Shown: in pieces, positions 27,058-35,619 of the stretch
How positions within the stretch are numbered: the stretch's first letter is position 1
Layout of the letters: every line of letters begins with the position of its first letter
Source of the DNA: UBA1563 sp041667115
GTDB lineage: Bacteria > Bacteroidota > Ignavibacteria > Ignavibacteriales > Ignavibacteriaceae
Length of the DNA stretch: 64,000 nt
Direction of reading: 5' to 3'
Assembly: GCA_041667115.1 (NCBI GenBank)
Contig: JBAYFO010000001.1
Span: forward strand, 220,255 to 284,254
Notes under the pieces: model-generated
What the model was told of the DNA's origin: nothing
The model's input: only the letters and a program-made list of their open reading frames with translations
Database searches by the model: none
Made by a program: the position numbers and the translations under genes

Positions 27058-28695
27058 ATGAAACTTGCTCTCTTCCAGATCGATACGGTTATTGGTGATA
27101 TTAAAGGAAATAAAGAAAAAATAATTAACGGCTACCGGCAGGCAGTTGAAGATAAAGCTGATTTAGCGATCTTTCCCGAACTTGTGTTACTCGGGTATCC
27201 CTCGCTTGATCTTGTAGAAAAAAAAGAATTCCGCAACGCTGTGAATGCCGCAGCTAAAGAAATTGCCGAGCAGACAAATTCCGTTGGACTCCTGTTCGGT
27301 TCACTTACTGAAGAAGATGATCTGATCGGAACAAATCTTTTTAATTCCGCGCTCCTCTGTTATGAAGGGAAAATACAATTTGTACAGCATAAAACGTTGA
27401 TACCTAATTACGATGTATTTGACGAAATGCGTTACTTTGAATCTGCACGCGACGTTTATGTGCATGAATTCAAAGGGGAAAAACTCGGTATTTCAATTTG
27501 TGAAGATATTTGGAATGATAAAGATTTCTGGAAGAAACGTCTCTACTCCAACGATCCCGTTGAGCGGTTGATTGATAAGAAAGCAACATTTTTAATTAAC
27601 ATCTCTGCTAGCCCTTATTCTTACGGAAAGCGGCAGGCGCGTCTGGAAATGCTTTCAACGTTAACAGAAAAGGATAAGCTCGGGCTTGCATATGTTTGTA
27701 ACGTTGGAGCGCAGACGGATTTAATTTTCGACGGTGCGTCGATGTGCTTTGACGACAAAGGAAAGCTCATTCAACTCGGGAAAAATTTTGATGAAGATTA
27801 TATCCTCTACGATACGAAAGAAGAATATCAGCCGATAATAAATGTTGAACGGAGTTTTGAAGAGGAAATTCATGACGCGCTTATCTACGGAATAAAGGAA
27901 TACTGTGAAAAGTTGAATTTCAAAAAAGTGCTTATCGGGTTAAGCGGCGGGCTTGATTCTGCAATTGTAACCTATCTTGCCGTGCAGGCATTAGGAAAAG
28001 ATAATGTACACGTTGTTATGCTTCCTTCAAAATATTCTTCCGCCGGAAGTGTAAAAGATTCCGGGAAACTTATTGCGAAACTTGGCATCTCACCAAACAA
28101 AATTTCTATTCAACCGGTGGTTGATAAAGCGCTGGAAATGCTTCATCCGGTTTTTGGAAATATGCACGAGGATATCACCGAGGAAAATCTGCAATCCCGT
28201 ACCCGCGGACTTCTTCTAATGGCTCTTTCAAATAAATTTGGATATCTTTTACTTTCTACGGGAAATAAATCCGAAATGGCTGTAGGGTATGCAACACTCT
28301 ACGGCGATATGTGCGGAGGATTAGCGGTTATTGCAGATGTGTATAAAACCGATCTCTACCGCCTGGCAAGATTTATAAATAGAAATGAAGAAGTAATCCC
28401 TGATGAAATATTAACAAAAGCTCCTTCGGCAGAGTTAAAACCGGATCAGAAAGATCAGGATTCCCTTCCGCCGTATGAAGTGCTGGATAAAATATTGCGA
28501 ATGTATCTAGAAGAAAATAAAGAGATCAACGAAATTAGTCAGGTTTTGGGCGACCCGGAAGTCGTAGATAAAATTCTGCATTTGGTTGATCGTAATGAAT
28601 TTAAGCGTAAGCAGGCAGCCCCCGCTTTACGCGTATCAAATAAAGCATTCGGATACGGCAGACGTTACCCGATTGTGCAAGGATGGAGAAAATGA
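27058..28695 (+). CDS. nadE: Glutamine-dependent NAD+ synthase
   Basis: 545 residues with two domains. The N-terminal nitrilase-type glutaminase has its triad: Glu41 in IFPELVLLGYPS, Lys112 in QHKTLIPNYDVFDE and Cys148 in GISICEDIWND. The C-terminal synthetase has the PP-loop LIGLSGGLDSAIV (Ser296) and STGNKSEMAVGYATLYGDMCGG. The enzyme amidates deamido-NAD with ammonia from glutamine. Its stop overlaps possible dsbD starts, so the two genes are probably co-transcribed. Confidence 0.96.
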   Translation: MKLALFQIDTVIGDIKGNKEKIINGYRQAVEDKADLAIFPELVLLGYPSLDLVEKKEFRNAVNAAAKEIAEQTNSVGLLFGSLTEEDDLIGTNLFNSALLCYEGKIQFVQHKTLIPNYDVFDEMRYFESARDVYVHEFKGEKLGISICEDIWNDKDFWKKRLYSNDPVERLIDKKATFLINISASPYSYGKRQARLEMLSTLTEKDKLGLAYVCNVGAQTDLIFDGASMCFDDKGKLIQLGKNFDEDYILYDTKEEYQPIINVERSFEEEIHDALIYGIKEYCEKLNFKKVLIGLSGGLDSAIVTYLAVQALGKDNVHVVMLPSKYSSAGSVKDSGKLIAKLGISPNKISIQPVVDKALEMLHPVFGNMHEDITEENLQSRTRGLLLMALSNKFGYLLLSTGNKSEMAVGYATLYGDMCGGLAVIADVYKTDLYRLARFINRNEEVIPDEILTKAPSAELKPDQKDQDSLPPYEVLDKILRMYLEENKEINEISQVLGDPEVVDKILHLVDRNEFKRKQAAPALRVSNKAFGYGRRYPIVQGWRK

Positions 28696-30533
28696 GGAAC
28701 CAGTTGAAAGTGGAAAATAATAAGTTGAAAGTTGAAAGTGGAATGTGGGGAACCAGAAGTATAAAGTTAAAATTATTAATATTGCTTACTGTCTATTGCC
28801 TACTGCCTACTGCCTATTCATTTGCGCAGTTCGGCGGGCAACAAGCGGACATTAAAAGTTATGTAACAGCCGACAGTGTTCAAGCAGGCAGTGATGTTAA
28901 CGTTGCCGTTAAGGTTACCGTTAATCCTTCATGGCATATCAATTCGAACAAGCCGAATGATGAGTTTCTTATTCCCTCTAAACTTTCGGTTGTTTCAAAG
29001 GAAAAGATCAAACTGGTAAAAGTTAGTTATCCAAAAGGGGAAGAAATTAAACTGGATATCAGCGATAAACCGCTTTCTGTTTATGAAGGAGAAGTAACTC
29101 TCGATGCCTTGTTACAAGTTCCGGCGGAGGTTAAACCGGGGACATATAAAGTTGTTGTTATGTTCGAGTATCAAGCGTGTAATAATAAAACATGCATGCC
29201 GCCAAATGATGCATCCGATACGCTTACGGTTTTAGTAAGCGGAAAAGCCGTTACTGCAGGAGAGACGAAACAAGATCTAACTAATCAAGATGAAACTATT
29301 AATGCGCAAACGCAAGCAACTCCTGCTCAGAATGATGATTCAATTTTCTCAACGTTGCAAAAAAGCAGTTTACTTTTAAGTTTGATCTTTGTATTCTTTG
29401 GCGGACTGGCGCTTAATCTTACTCCTTGTGTCTATCCTCTTATCCCCATCACCGTTGGATACTTCGGTGGACAGGCGGAAGGGAAGACGAGCAAACTTGT
29501 TATGATGGGATTGCTTTACGTGCTTGGTATGGCGCTTACCTATTCCGTAATAGGAGTGGTTACGGCGTTAAGCGGGGCAGTCTTTGGAGCGCTGCTGCAA
29601 AATACTTTTGTTATTATTGCTATTGCGCTCATCTTTATTATCCTTTCGTTAAGCATGTTCGGCGTATATGAGTTTCAATTGCCTAATTGGTTGGTGATGA
29701 AAGCGGGCGGCGCTAAGGGAGGATTGTTCGGCGCTTTCTTTATGGGGTTAACGATGGGTATTGTTGCAGCTCCCTGCATCGGTCCTTTTGTGTTAGGGCT
29801 AGTTACTTACGTTGCGGCTAAGGCTGATGTCTTTACAGGGTTCTTGCTTTTCTTTGTACTGGCGCTCGGACTTGGACTTCCGTATTTCCTCCTCGCTATC
29901 TTTTCCGGTAAAATTAAAAAATTACCTAAAGCCGGTGATTGGATGGAAGGAGTAAAACACATTTTCGGATTTTTACTTTTAGGAATGGCGGCTTATTTTG
30001 TTTCACCAATTCTTCCTAAAGAGATTGCACATTATCTCCTTCCGGTGTTCGGCATTATCGCTTCTCTCTATCTTTTGTTTGTTGATAAACTGGCGAACAA
30101 TGTAAGAGGGTTTAGAATATTTAAAACATTTTTTACCGTTATAATTTTTGCGTTAGCCGTTTTTGCTTTGGTTCCAAGTGAGAAGAAATCAATTGACTGG
30201 CAGAAGTTTTCCGAGGAGAAGATTGCACTGGCTAAATCAGAAGGGAAACCGGTGATCATTGACTTTTATGCTGATTGGTGTATCCCTTGCAAAGAACTTG
30301 ATGCGGCAACTTTTTCCAACGCTAAAGTGATAGAGGAGTCGAAACGATTTACCGGATTAAAAGCCGATATGACAAAAACCGTTTCCCCTGAAGTTGACGC
30401 TTTAAGAACAGCACATAAGATTGTCGGCGTACCCACTATAATACTTATTGATTCTAAGGGGAATGAAGCGAAACGTTTTACGGGATTTATTCCAGCGGAA
30501 GAGTTTCTAGAGTATTTGAAAGCGGTAAAGTAA
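28683..30533 (+). CDS. dsbD: Thiol:disulfide interchange protein DsbD
   Basis: Up to 616 residues; ATG codons at 28683, 28692 and 28743 are all possible starts. Order of parts: signal peptide ending SFAQ (about 33-49), periplasmic alpha domain (about 50-190) with the Cys pair in YQACNNKTCMPP, eight membrane segments with the redox cysteines in LNLTPCVYPLIPI and AAPCIGPFVLG, and a C-terminal thioredoxin-like gamma domain with FYADWCIPCKEL. DsbD carries electrons from cytoplasmic thioredoxin to periplasmic thiols. The N-terminus is odd: the DNA before and within the signal peptide consists of 7-bp repeats (see the repeat entries), which makes ATG 28743 a reasonable true start. Confidence 0.92.
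   Translation: MEKMRNQLKVENNKLKVESGMWGTRSIKLKLLILLTVYCLLPTAYSFAQFGGQQADIKSYVTADSVQAGSDVNVAVKVTVNPSWHINSNKPNDEFLIPSKLSVVSKEKIKLVKVSYPKGEEIKLDISDKPLSVYEGEVTLDALLQVPAEVKPGTYKVVVMFEYQACNNKTCMPPNDASDTLTVLVSGKAVTAGETKQDLTNQDETINAQTQATPAQNDDSIFSTLQKSSLLLSLIFVFFGGLALNLTPCVYPLIPITVGYFGGQAEGKTSKLVMMGLLYVLGMALTYSVIGVVTALSGAVFGALLQNTFVIIAIALIFIILSLSMFGVYEFQLPNWLVMKAGGAKGGLFGAFFMGLTMGIVAAPCIGPFVLGLVTYVAAKADVFTGFLLFFVLALGLGLPYFLLAIFSGKIKKLPKAGDWMEGVKHIFGFLLLGMAAYFVSPILPKEIAHYLLPVFGIIASLYLLFVDKLANNVRGFRIFKTFFTVIIFALAVFALVPSEKKSIDWQKFSEEKIALAKSEGKPVIIDFYADWCIPCKELDAATFSNAKVIEESKRFTGLKADMTKTVSPEVDALRTAHKIVGVPTIILIDSKGNEAKRFTGFIPAEEFLEYLKAVK
28703..28744. repeat. Heptamer repeat tract at the dsbD 5' end, GTTGAAA type
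   Basis: Six 7-bp units: GTTGAAA, GTGGAAA, ATAATAA, GTTGAAA, GTTGAAA, GTGGAAT. The tract overlaps the annotated N-terminus of DsbD but lies wholly upstream of, or at, the third possible start. Confidence 0.8.
28782..28816. repeat. Heptamer repeat tract inside the DsbD signal peptide, CTGCCTA type
   Basis: Five 7-bp units: TTGCTTA, CTGTCTA, TTGCCTA, CTGCCTA, CTGCCTA. In the dsbD frame they read LLTVYCLLPTAY, the hydrophobic core of the signal peptide. Confidence 0.85.
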
Positions 30534-30856
30534 AAAGTTTTAGGAGGGAAAGGGAAGGAGGGACTTTGAGACCTTGGGACTGAGGGATGGTGGATTGGTG
30601 CCTGAATAGAGTTCCATAAAAATTGTGAAAAGGATTGAGAGAAATCAGAGACTCTTTTAAGATTTACAACAAGTAATTGTTTGAAAAATTTATAGAATAA
30701 AATCATTCCCTTGGGGTTGAACTTGGTTTGGTTATCATGTTCTGTAATCATGTCAACCTTTCGGGGGTAAATGAAAAACAATGTTAATAAACCCCGAAGT
30801 GGTGAATTTGAATCTCTCAAAATTCTTTTCTTCCCAATAATTTACGATTTTACGGT
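30534..30856. other. 323-bp gap with an octamer repeat and weak hairpin
   Basis: No gene is seen. Bases 30541-30604 form an 8-bp-periodic purine-rich tract. TTCGGGG at 30770-30776 and CCCCGAA at 30792-30798 could form a 7-bp stem ahead of trmO. An ORF on the minus strand across this gap continues into dsbD and lacks any protein-like features. Confidence 0.6.
30541..30604. repeat. Octamer-periodic tract after dsbD
   Basis: Eight 8-bp units can be laid out: TAGGAGGG, AAAGGGAA, GGAGGGAC, TTTGAGAC, CTTGGGAC, TGAGGGAT, GGTGGATT, GGTGCCTG. The GGGA core recurs at fixed spacing though the units are degenerate. Confidence 0.55.
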
Positions 30857-31693
30857 ATGCAAAGTGAAGAAATTATTATTACACCGATCGGGTATGTCCA
30901 TTCCGATCAAGTAAATCGGTATGAGACTCCACGACAGGGAGTGTTGGCTAAGGGAAATATCTCCACCATCGAACTTCTTCCAAACAATAATTTTGAGCAG
31001 GCATTAAAAAATCTAAACGGCTTTGACCGGATATGGGTTCTCTATCAATTTCATTTAAATGCTAACCCACCTAACAGTAAAACAGGTTGGAAACCGCTAG
31101 TTACTCCGCCGCGGCACACGCGGGAAAAGATCGGAGTGTTTGCCACACGCGCCCCTTACAGACCAAATCATATCGGAATGAGCAGCGTAAAGCTTGAAAA
31201 AGTTGAGGGACTAAAAATATTTATTTCGGAATCGGATATACTTAACGGTTCACCTGTACTTGATATTAAACCTTATCTGCCGTATTCGGATTCATTTCCC
31301 GATGCTGCCACAGGCTGGGTTAAAAGTGGATTGGAAAATATTTATGAAGTTATCTTTTCAAAAAATACAATGGAGCAAGCCGGGTGGTTACAAGATAATG
31401 CCAAAATCAATTTGGTAAATTTTGCACGGCTTCAATTAGAGTTTAATCCCACAGATGCTACCCGCAAGAGGATCATTCAACTTGAACATAAAACTTCCTC
31501 TGTAAAGAAAAAATTTATTCTAGCTTACCGGACATGGAGAATATTCTACCAAGTAGATGAAGCAAAGAAAAAAGTTTCTGTTAAAGAGATTTTCTCGGGA
31601 TACACAAAAGAAGAAATGCTTAATTTAGCAATGGATATATATGAAGATAAAAAACTTCATAAAATGTTTAACGAGAAGTTTAATCATCAATAA
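30857..31693 (+). CDS. trmO: tRNA (t6A37) methyltransferase TrmO family
   Basis: 278 residues. The N-terminal ~160 residues are the TrmO (TsaA/YaeB) barrel: PIGYVHSD, YETPRQG, LNGFDRIWVLYQFH, GVFATRAPYRPNHIGMSSVK and DILNGSPVLDIKPYLPY SDS. The enzyme uses S-adenosylmethionine to N6-methylate threonylcarbamoyladenosine at tRNA position 37. The C-terminal ~110 residues (AYRTWRIFYQVDEAKKK) correspond in position to the TrmO C-terminal domain but are longer than in E. coli. It sits 15 bases upstream of an unrelated T9SS protein gene. Confidence 0.9.
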   Translation: MQSEEIIITPIGYVHSDQVNRYETPRQGVLAKGNISTIELLPNNNFEQALKNLNGFDRIWVLYQFHLNANPPNSKTGWKPLVTPPRHTREKIGVFATRAPYRPNHIGMSSVKLEKVEGLKIFISESDILNGSPVLDIKPYLPYSDSFPDAATGWVKSGLENIYEVIFSKNTMEQAGWLQDNAKINLVNFARLQLEFNPTDATRKRIIQLEHKTSSVKKKFILAYRTWRIFYQVDEAKKKVSVKEIFSGYTKEEMLNLAMDIYEDKKLHKMFNEKFNHQ

Positions 31694-31708
31694 ATATGGA
31701 AGAGTTAC

Positions 31709-33727
31709 ATGAAAATGAAATACAATTTGTTCCCTGCACTTCTTCTCTTAATTGTTTTTTTCTTTTCCTTGCAGCCGGTTAACGCACAGCCGTGGGTAGA
31801 AGATAATCATATGTTTAATCCAACGGGAATTCCGTCGTTATCTTTTTCACAACCACGGTTTTACGATCTGGACGGAGACGGAGATCTTGATATGATCCTT
31901 GGAAATACGATGCAGGGTCCTTTGTATTTCAAAAATATTGGGAATAAAACTACTCCAAAATTTTTATTGGATGCCTCCGTTTTTGAGTCGGTAAATTCCT
32001 TAAACGCAGAGATGGGTGTTTGTGTTGATATTGATAACGACGGTGATCTGGATTTTATTACCGGCGGGTATACAGGACTTCATTTGTATGAAAATGTTGG
32101 GAGTAATACGAATCCCGATTTTATTGAATCAGCGAATGTTTTTGGTCTTTTGAATGTTGGCGAAAATCCGATCCCGACATTGGCAGATATGGATGGAGAC
32201 GGTGATCTTGATCTTGCGGTTGGTTTAAGTGAAGACGGGGGAGTAAAATATTATCCCAATACAGGTTCGGCTACCGTTCCGGCATATCTGGAAAGTTCTG
32301 CAGTTAAGTGGTTTGATGTTGGTCTTTATGCCTATCCCTATTTCTGTGATCTGGATAAAGATGGAGACAATGATCTTCTTGTAGGAAAGGACGATTACGG
32401 GATTAAGTATTATGAAAACATTGGCAATGCAACTACCTTCAATTTGAGCGATAGAAGTTTTCTGTTCCAGACAGTCGGCACTACAACTTATTGGAACTCA
32501 GGAGCTATCGTTGATCTTTCCGGTGACGGGAAAAATGATCTTCTCTTTGGAACAGCTTCGGGACAAATTTACTATTACACAAATTCGGGAACGAACACAG
32601 CGCCAACGTGGAAAGAAAACACGTCGGTATTTGGAGGAACAATAGATATTGGAGGTGCAAGTTCACCGGTTCTTTTTGATTTTGATGGAGACGGCGATTT
32701 AGATTTGATTAGCGGAAGTCAGTCGGGAAATATTAAATATTTTGAAAATATCGGAACATCGGTACTTCCTGCGTGGCGGGAAAATTCAGCATTTTTAACC
32801 AACGTTAAACATTCAATTTATTCAGCTGCTGCGGTTGGTGATCTAAACAATGATAGTCTGCCCGATCTCATTGTCGGTGATTTTACCGGTCAACTTTATC
32901 TTCATCTTCAAACAGCATCCGGATTTCCCGTGGTGAGTACGGCAATGGCAATCAATGCGGGCGGGTTTGCATGTCCAAGGCTTATTGATTTTGATAAAGA
33001 CGGTGATCTGGATTTAATTTTAGGAAAAGATGACGGCACACTCTCATTTTATGAAAATATCGGAACTGCAGAATCTGCCGAGTGGTTAGAAGTTCAGAAT
33101 TTCTTTGGAAGTATTGACGTTGGAAGTGACGCGGTTCCAACGCTCTGTGATTATGATAAAGATGGGGATTATGATCTCATCGCCGGAAACATTTCCGGTG
33201 AAGTAAAATTTTTCTACAATAATACCTTTGAATGGGTAGAAGATACTTCCGTTACAAGTACTATCATTGTTGATCAAAATGCTGCACCGGCTTGTGCCGA
33301 TCTTGACGGTGATGGAGATTTCGATCTGGTGATGGGAAATTATGAAGGAACATTCAGTTATTTTAAAAACCAAAATCCAACTGATGCAAAAAGTGAAACG
33401 GTTACTCCAAAAACATTTGCTTTGCTCCAGAACTATCCCAATCCTTTTAATCCTACTACCGTCATCAGTTATCAGTTGGCAGTAAACAGTTTTGTAACAT
33501 TAAAGGTCTATGATATGCTTGGGCATGAAGTAGCAACTTTGGTGGATGAAGAGAAGAGTCCAGGAACATATAAGGTTGAGTTTCAGTCGGCAGTAAGCAA
33601 TCAGCAGTTGGCAAGTGGAGTTTCCGCCAAAGGCGGATACGCCTCCGGCGTATATTATTATCAACTTCGTTCCTCCTTCGGCGGGGGGAATTTTGTACAA
33701 ACAAAGAAATTTATACTTATGAAATAG
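31709..33727 (+). CDS. FG-GAP/VCBS repeat protein with T9SS sorting domain
   Basis: 672 residues: signal peptide (about 1-26), then about ten FG-GAP/VCBS propeller blades recognised by DLDGDGDLDMILGN, DIDNDGDLDFITGG, DMDGDGDLDLAVG, DFDGDGDLDLISGS and DLDGDGDFDLVMGN, which are calcium-binding loops. Blades alternate with FKNIGNK/YENVGSN strands. The C-terminus is a T9SS type A sorting domain (LLQNYPNPFNPTTVISY, LKVYDMLGHEVATLVDEE). That domain is unusual: it carries in-frame repeat-like insertions (SAVSNQQLASGVSAKGGYAS and SSFGGG) before FVQTKKFILMK. It is likely a surface or secreted protein; the ligand is unknown. Confidence 0.88.
   Translation: MKMKYNLFPALLLLIVFFFSLQPVNAQPWVEDNHMFNPTGIPSLSFSQPRFYDLDGDGDLDMILGNTMQGPLYFKNIGNKTTPKFLLDASVFESVNSLNAEMGVCVDIDNDGDLDFITGGYTGLHLYENVGSNTNPDFIESANVFGLLNVGENPIPTLADMDGDGDLDLAVGLSEDGGVKYYPNTGSATVPAYLESSAVKWFDVGLYAYPYFCDLDKDGDNDLLVGKDDYGIKYYENIGNATTFNLSDRSFLFQTVGTTTYWNSGAIVDLSGDGKNDLLFGTASGQIYYYTNSGTNTAPTWKENTSVFGGTIDIGGASSPVLFDFDGDGDLDLISGSQSGNIKYFENIGTSVLPAWRENSAFLTNVKHSIYSAAAVGDLNNDSLPDLIVGDFTGQLYLHLQTASGFPVVSTAMAINAGGFACPRLIDFDKDGDLDLILGKDDGTLSFYENIGTAESAEWLEVQNFFGSIDVGSDAVPTLCDYDKDGDYDLIAGNISGEVKFFYNNTFEWVEDTSVTSTIIVDQNAAPACADLDGDGDFDLVMGNYEGTFSYFKNQNPTDAKSETVTPKTFALLQNYPNPFNPTTVISYQLAVNSFVTLKVYDMLGHEVATLVDEEKSPGTYKVEFQSAVSNQQLASGVSAKGGYASGVYYYQLRSSFGGGNFVQTKKFILMK
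33466..33493. repeat. Heptamer tract in the sorting-domain coding region, CAGTTGG type (1)
   Basis: Four 7-bp units CAGTTAT, CAGTTGG, CAGTAAA, CAGTTTT inside the coding sequence for the T9SS domain. Confidence 0.65.
33584..33618. repeat. Heptamer tract in the sorting-domain coding region, CAGTTGG type (2)
   Basis: Five 7-bp units CAGTCGG, CAGTAAG, CAATCAG, CAGTTGG, CAAGTGG. Directly after it (33622-33636) comes the palindrome TCCGCCAAAGGCGGA. Confidence 0.75.
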
Positions 33728-33762
33728 AATCTTTTTGGGGAACACTCAAATGTAAATTCTTG

Positions 33763-33790
33763 AAAGCCGATTCTTTCGAGTCGGCTTTTT
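33763..33790 (+). terminator. Terminator after the FG-GAP gene
   Basis: AAAGCCGA at 33763-33770 pairs with TCGGCTTT at 33781-33788 across a 10-nt loop and is followed by further T residues. Confidence 0.85.
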
Positions 33791-33855
33791 TTATTAATTT
33801 TGTACCGCTTTGAATTATCACTAAAAAATTTTCAATTAAAGAAAGAGATTAGTCG

Positions 33856-34251
33856 TTGGAACTTACTTGTAAAATATTAAAAGAATCAAAAACCGTAGCA
33901 GTTGTGGGCATCTCGGATAAAATGGAAAGAGACAGCGGAAGAATTGCAGAATTACTGCAACGTAAAGGATATAACGTAGTAGGTGTTCATCCAGTATTGA
34001 AGAATGTTTTTGGAATTCCGGTTTATGCATCTTTAAAAGAGATTCCTTTTCCGGTTGATCTAGTTGACGTTTTTCTAAACTCCGATAAAGTGCCGATGAT
34101 CATGGACGATGTATTAGCTATCAAGCCAAAATATCTTTGGTTTCAGCTTGGAGTAATAAATGATGAGGCAGCTTCTTTGGCGGAGCAGAATGGAATTCCC
34201 ACGGTGCAGAACCGCTGCGTAGCGATTGAGTTGAACTACTGTGGGAATTAG
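33856..34251 (+). CDS. CoA-binding domain protein (YccU-like)
   Basis: 131 residues from TTG 33856 (no in-frame ATG fits). A Rossmann-type CoA-binding_2 domain fills the protein: VAVVGISDKMERDSGRIAELL, YNVVGVHPVL, GIPVYASLKEIPFPVDLVDVF, KPKYLWFQLGVINDEA and PTVQNRCVAIE. Proteins of this type bind CoA or acyl-CoA; a physiological role is not settled. The stop codon lies inside the first GGAATTA repeat unit. Confidence 0.88.
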   Translation: MELTCKILKESKTVAVVGISDKMERDSGRIAELLQRKGYNVVGVHPVLKNVFGIPVYASLKEIPFPVDLVDVFLNSDKVPMIMDDVLAIKPKYLWFQLGVINDEAASLAEQNGIPTVQNRCVAIELNYCGN

Positions 34252-34290
34252 GAATTACGATCCGCCGAAGGCGGAAGGAATTAGGAATAG
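34244..34290. repeat. GGAATTA heptamers around a GGCGGA palindrome
   Basis: Two GGAATTA units (34244-34257) are followed by the palindrome TCCGCCGAAGGCGGA (34261-34275) and a further AGGAATTAGGAAT. The block fills the whole 48-base gap before the Omp85 gene and supplies its AGGGGA ribosome-binding stretch. The GGCGGA palindrome also occurs at 33622-33636. Confidence 0.75.
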
Positions 34291-34299
34291 GGGAGCGAA

Positions 34300-35619
34300 G
34301 TGAAATTATTTTTCATACTTTTTCTATTTCTTACTTCTGAAATATTTTGTCAGATCATAATCCCTAGACAGGATTTATTATTCAAACCATTTCGTGTAGA
34401 TTCCATAGCGATTGTTGGAAATGATATTACCGAACCGGAGATTATTCTGACCGAACTGACTTTTGCGAAGGGAGAAGTTGTTGATTCGACCAAGCTTAGG
34501 TACAACAGAGAACGTATTTATAGTTTGGGAATTTTTACCAACGTTAAACTTTATCCCGAAGCACATGAAGATAAAACCACGCTCATTATTGACGTTAGTG
34601 AAAGCTGGTATATCTGGCCTATTCCTTTTATAGCATTGCGGGATAGAGATTGGAAAAAAGCTACGTATGGGATTGACGTTCTCATTATGAATTTTAGAGG
34701 GCGCAATGAAAAACTGAGAACTTCATTCAGCCTCGGGTATGATCCTTCTCTCACGCTTCAATACTCAAAACCATACTGGTTTAGAAAAGAAGCAATTTAT
34801 TTTGATGCCTCTTTCGTTTATGTGAATCAAAACAATAAAAGCAAAAATGCCGAAATGCTGTTTGGTGAAAAGTTTAAACAAAAATTTATTAGCGGAAATA
34901 TTACTCTGGGAAAACGGTTTAATCTTTTTAACAAAGCGGATGTTTACGGAGGTTTTTCTTATGTTGAAACTCCAAAATATATCCCCGGTATTAACGCGGC
35001 GGATTCACGCATAGATAGACTCCCGTTTCTTGGGTTGCGTTATTACTATGATTCACGCGACCTTGCTCAATTTCCTAAAGACGGAACTTATTTTAATGCG
35101 GATATTTTGAAAAAAGGATTTGGGCAAAGCGGGGTTGATTATAATATTTTCTCTGCCGATTATCGTGAATACAAAACGGTTTACAAAAGTCTTTCTTCCA
35201 AATGGAGATTAACTACCCGGCAAACGTTCGGAAAACTGATCCCTTTTTACGATAATAGTTTTTTAGGATATAGTGAAAGAATCCGCGGACACTTTACAAC
35301 CATATCGGAAGGGAATAATCTTTATCTCTCCCAACTTGAATTTAAATATCCCCTTTTAAAAGAAATTAATATCCATTTTAATTTGCCGTTAATTCCGGAA
35401 GCGCTTTTATCGTATCGTGTTGAAATTTATGCGCAAGTTTTTGCCGAAGGTGGTGTAACGCAATTGAGAGGAAAATCTATTAATTTGTCACACGGATTTT
35501 CCGGATACGGATTTGGTTTTACTGGATTGGTACTTCCATACAACATCGCGCGTATGGAATTTGCCCTTAATGAATTAGGAAAAACAGAAATAATATTTGA
35601 CCTTGGCATATCTTTCTAA
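34300..35619 (+). CDS. Omp85-superfamily outer-membrane protein with one POTRA domain
   Basis: 439 residues from GTG 34300, with AGGGGAG upstream. A signal peptide (1-17, ending EIFCQ) is followed by one POTRA domain (about 32-97: VDSIAIVGNDITEPEIILTE, YNRERIYSLGIFTNVKLY) and a 16-strand barrel of the bacterial surface antigen type, with YYYDSRDLAQFPKDGTYF and SERIRGHF (the RGxF lid-lock motif) visible. BamA itself has five POTRA domains, so this is a shorter paralogue, perhaps TamA-like or a lipid/protein translocator. It ends inside the rsmE reading frame. Confidence 0.85.
   Translation: MKLFFILFLFLTSEIFCQIIIPRQDLLFKPFRVDSIAIVGNDITEPEIILTELTFAKGEVVDSTKLRYNRERIYSLGIFTNVKLYPEAHEDKTTLIIDVSESWYIWPIPFIALRDRDWKKATYGIDVLIMNFRGRNEKLRTSFSLGYDPSLTLQYSKPYWFRKEAIYFDASFVYVNQNNKSKNAEMLFGEKFKQKFISGNITLGKRFNLFNKADVYGGFSYVETPKYIPGINAADSRIDRLPFLGLRYYYDSRDLAQFPKDGTYFNADILKKGFGQSGVDYNIFSADYREYKTVYKSLSSKWRLTTRQTFGKLIPFYDNSFLGYSERIRGHFTTISEGNNLYLSQLEFKYPLLKEINIHFNLPLIPEALLSYRVEIYAQVFAEGGVTQLRGKSINLSHGFSGYGFGFTGLVLPYNIARMEFALNELGKTEIIFDLGISF

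Noticed and set aside
30266..30820. 184-codon ORF on the minus strand
   Set aside because: Covers the end of dsbD and the octamer-repeat gap; no domain, and the thioredoxin domain on the other strand is certain.
34300..35619. BamA, the main outer-membrane assembly factor
   Set aside because: Only one POTRA domain and 439 residues; BamA is about twice as long with five POTRA domains.
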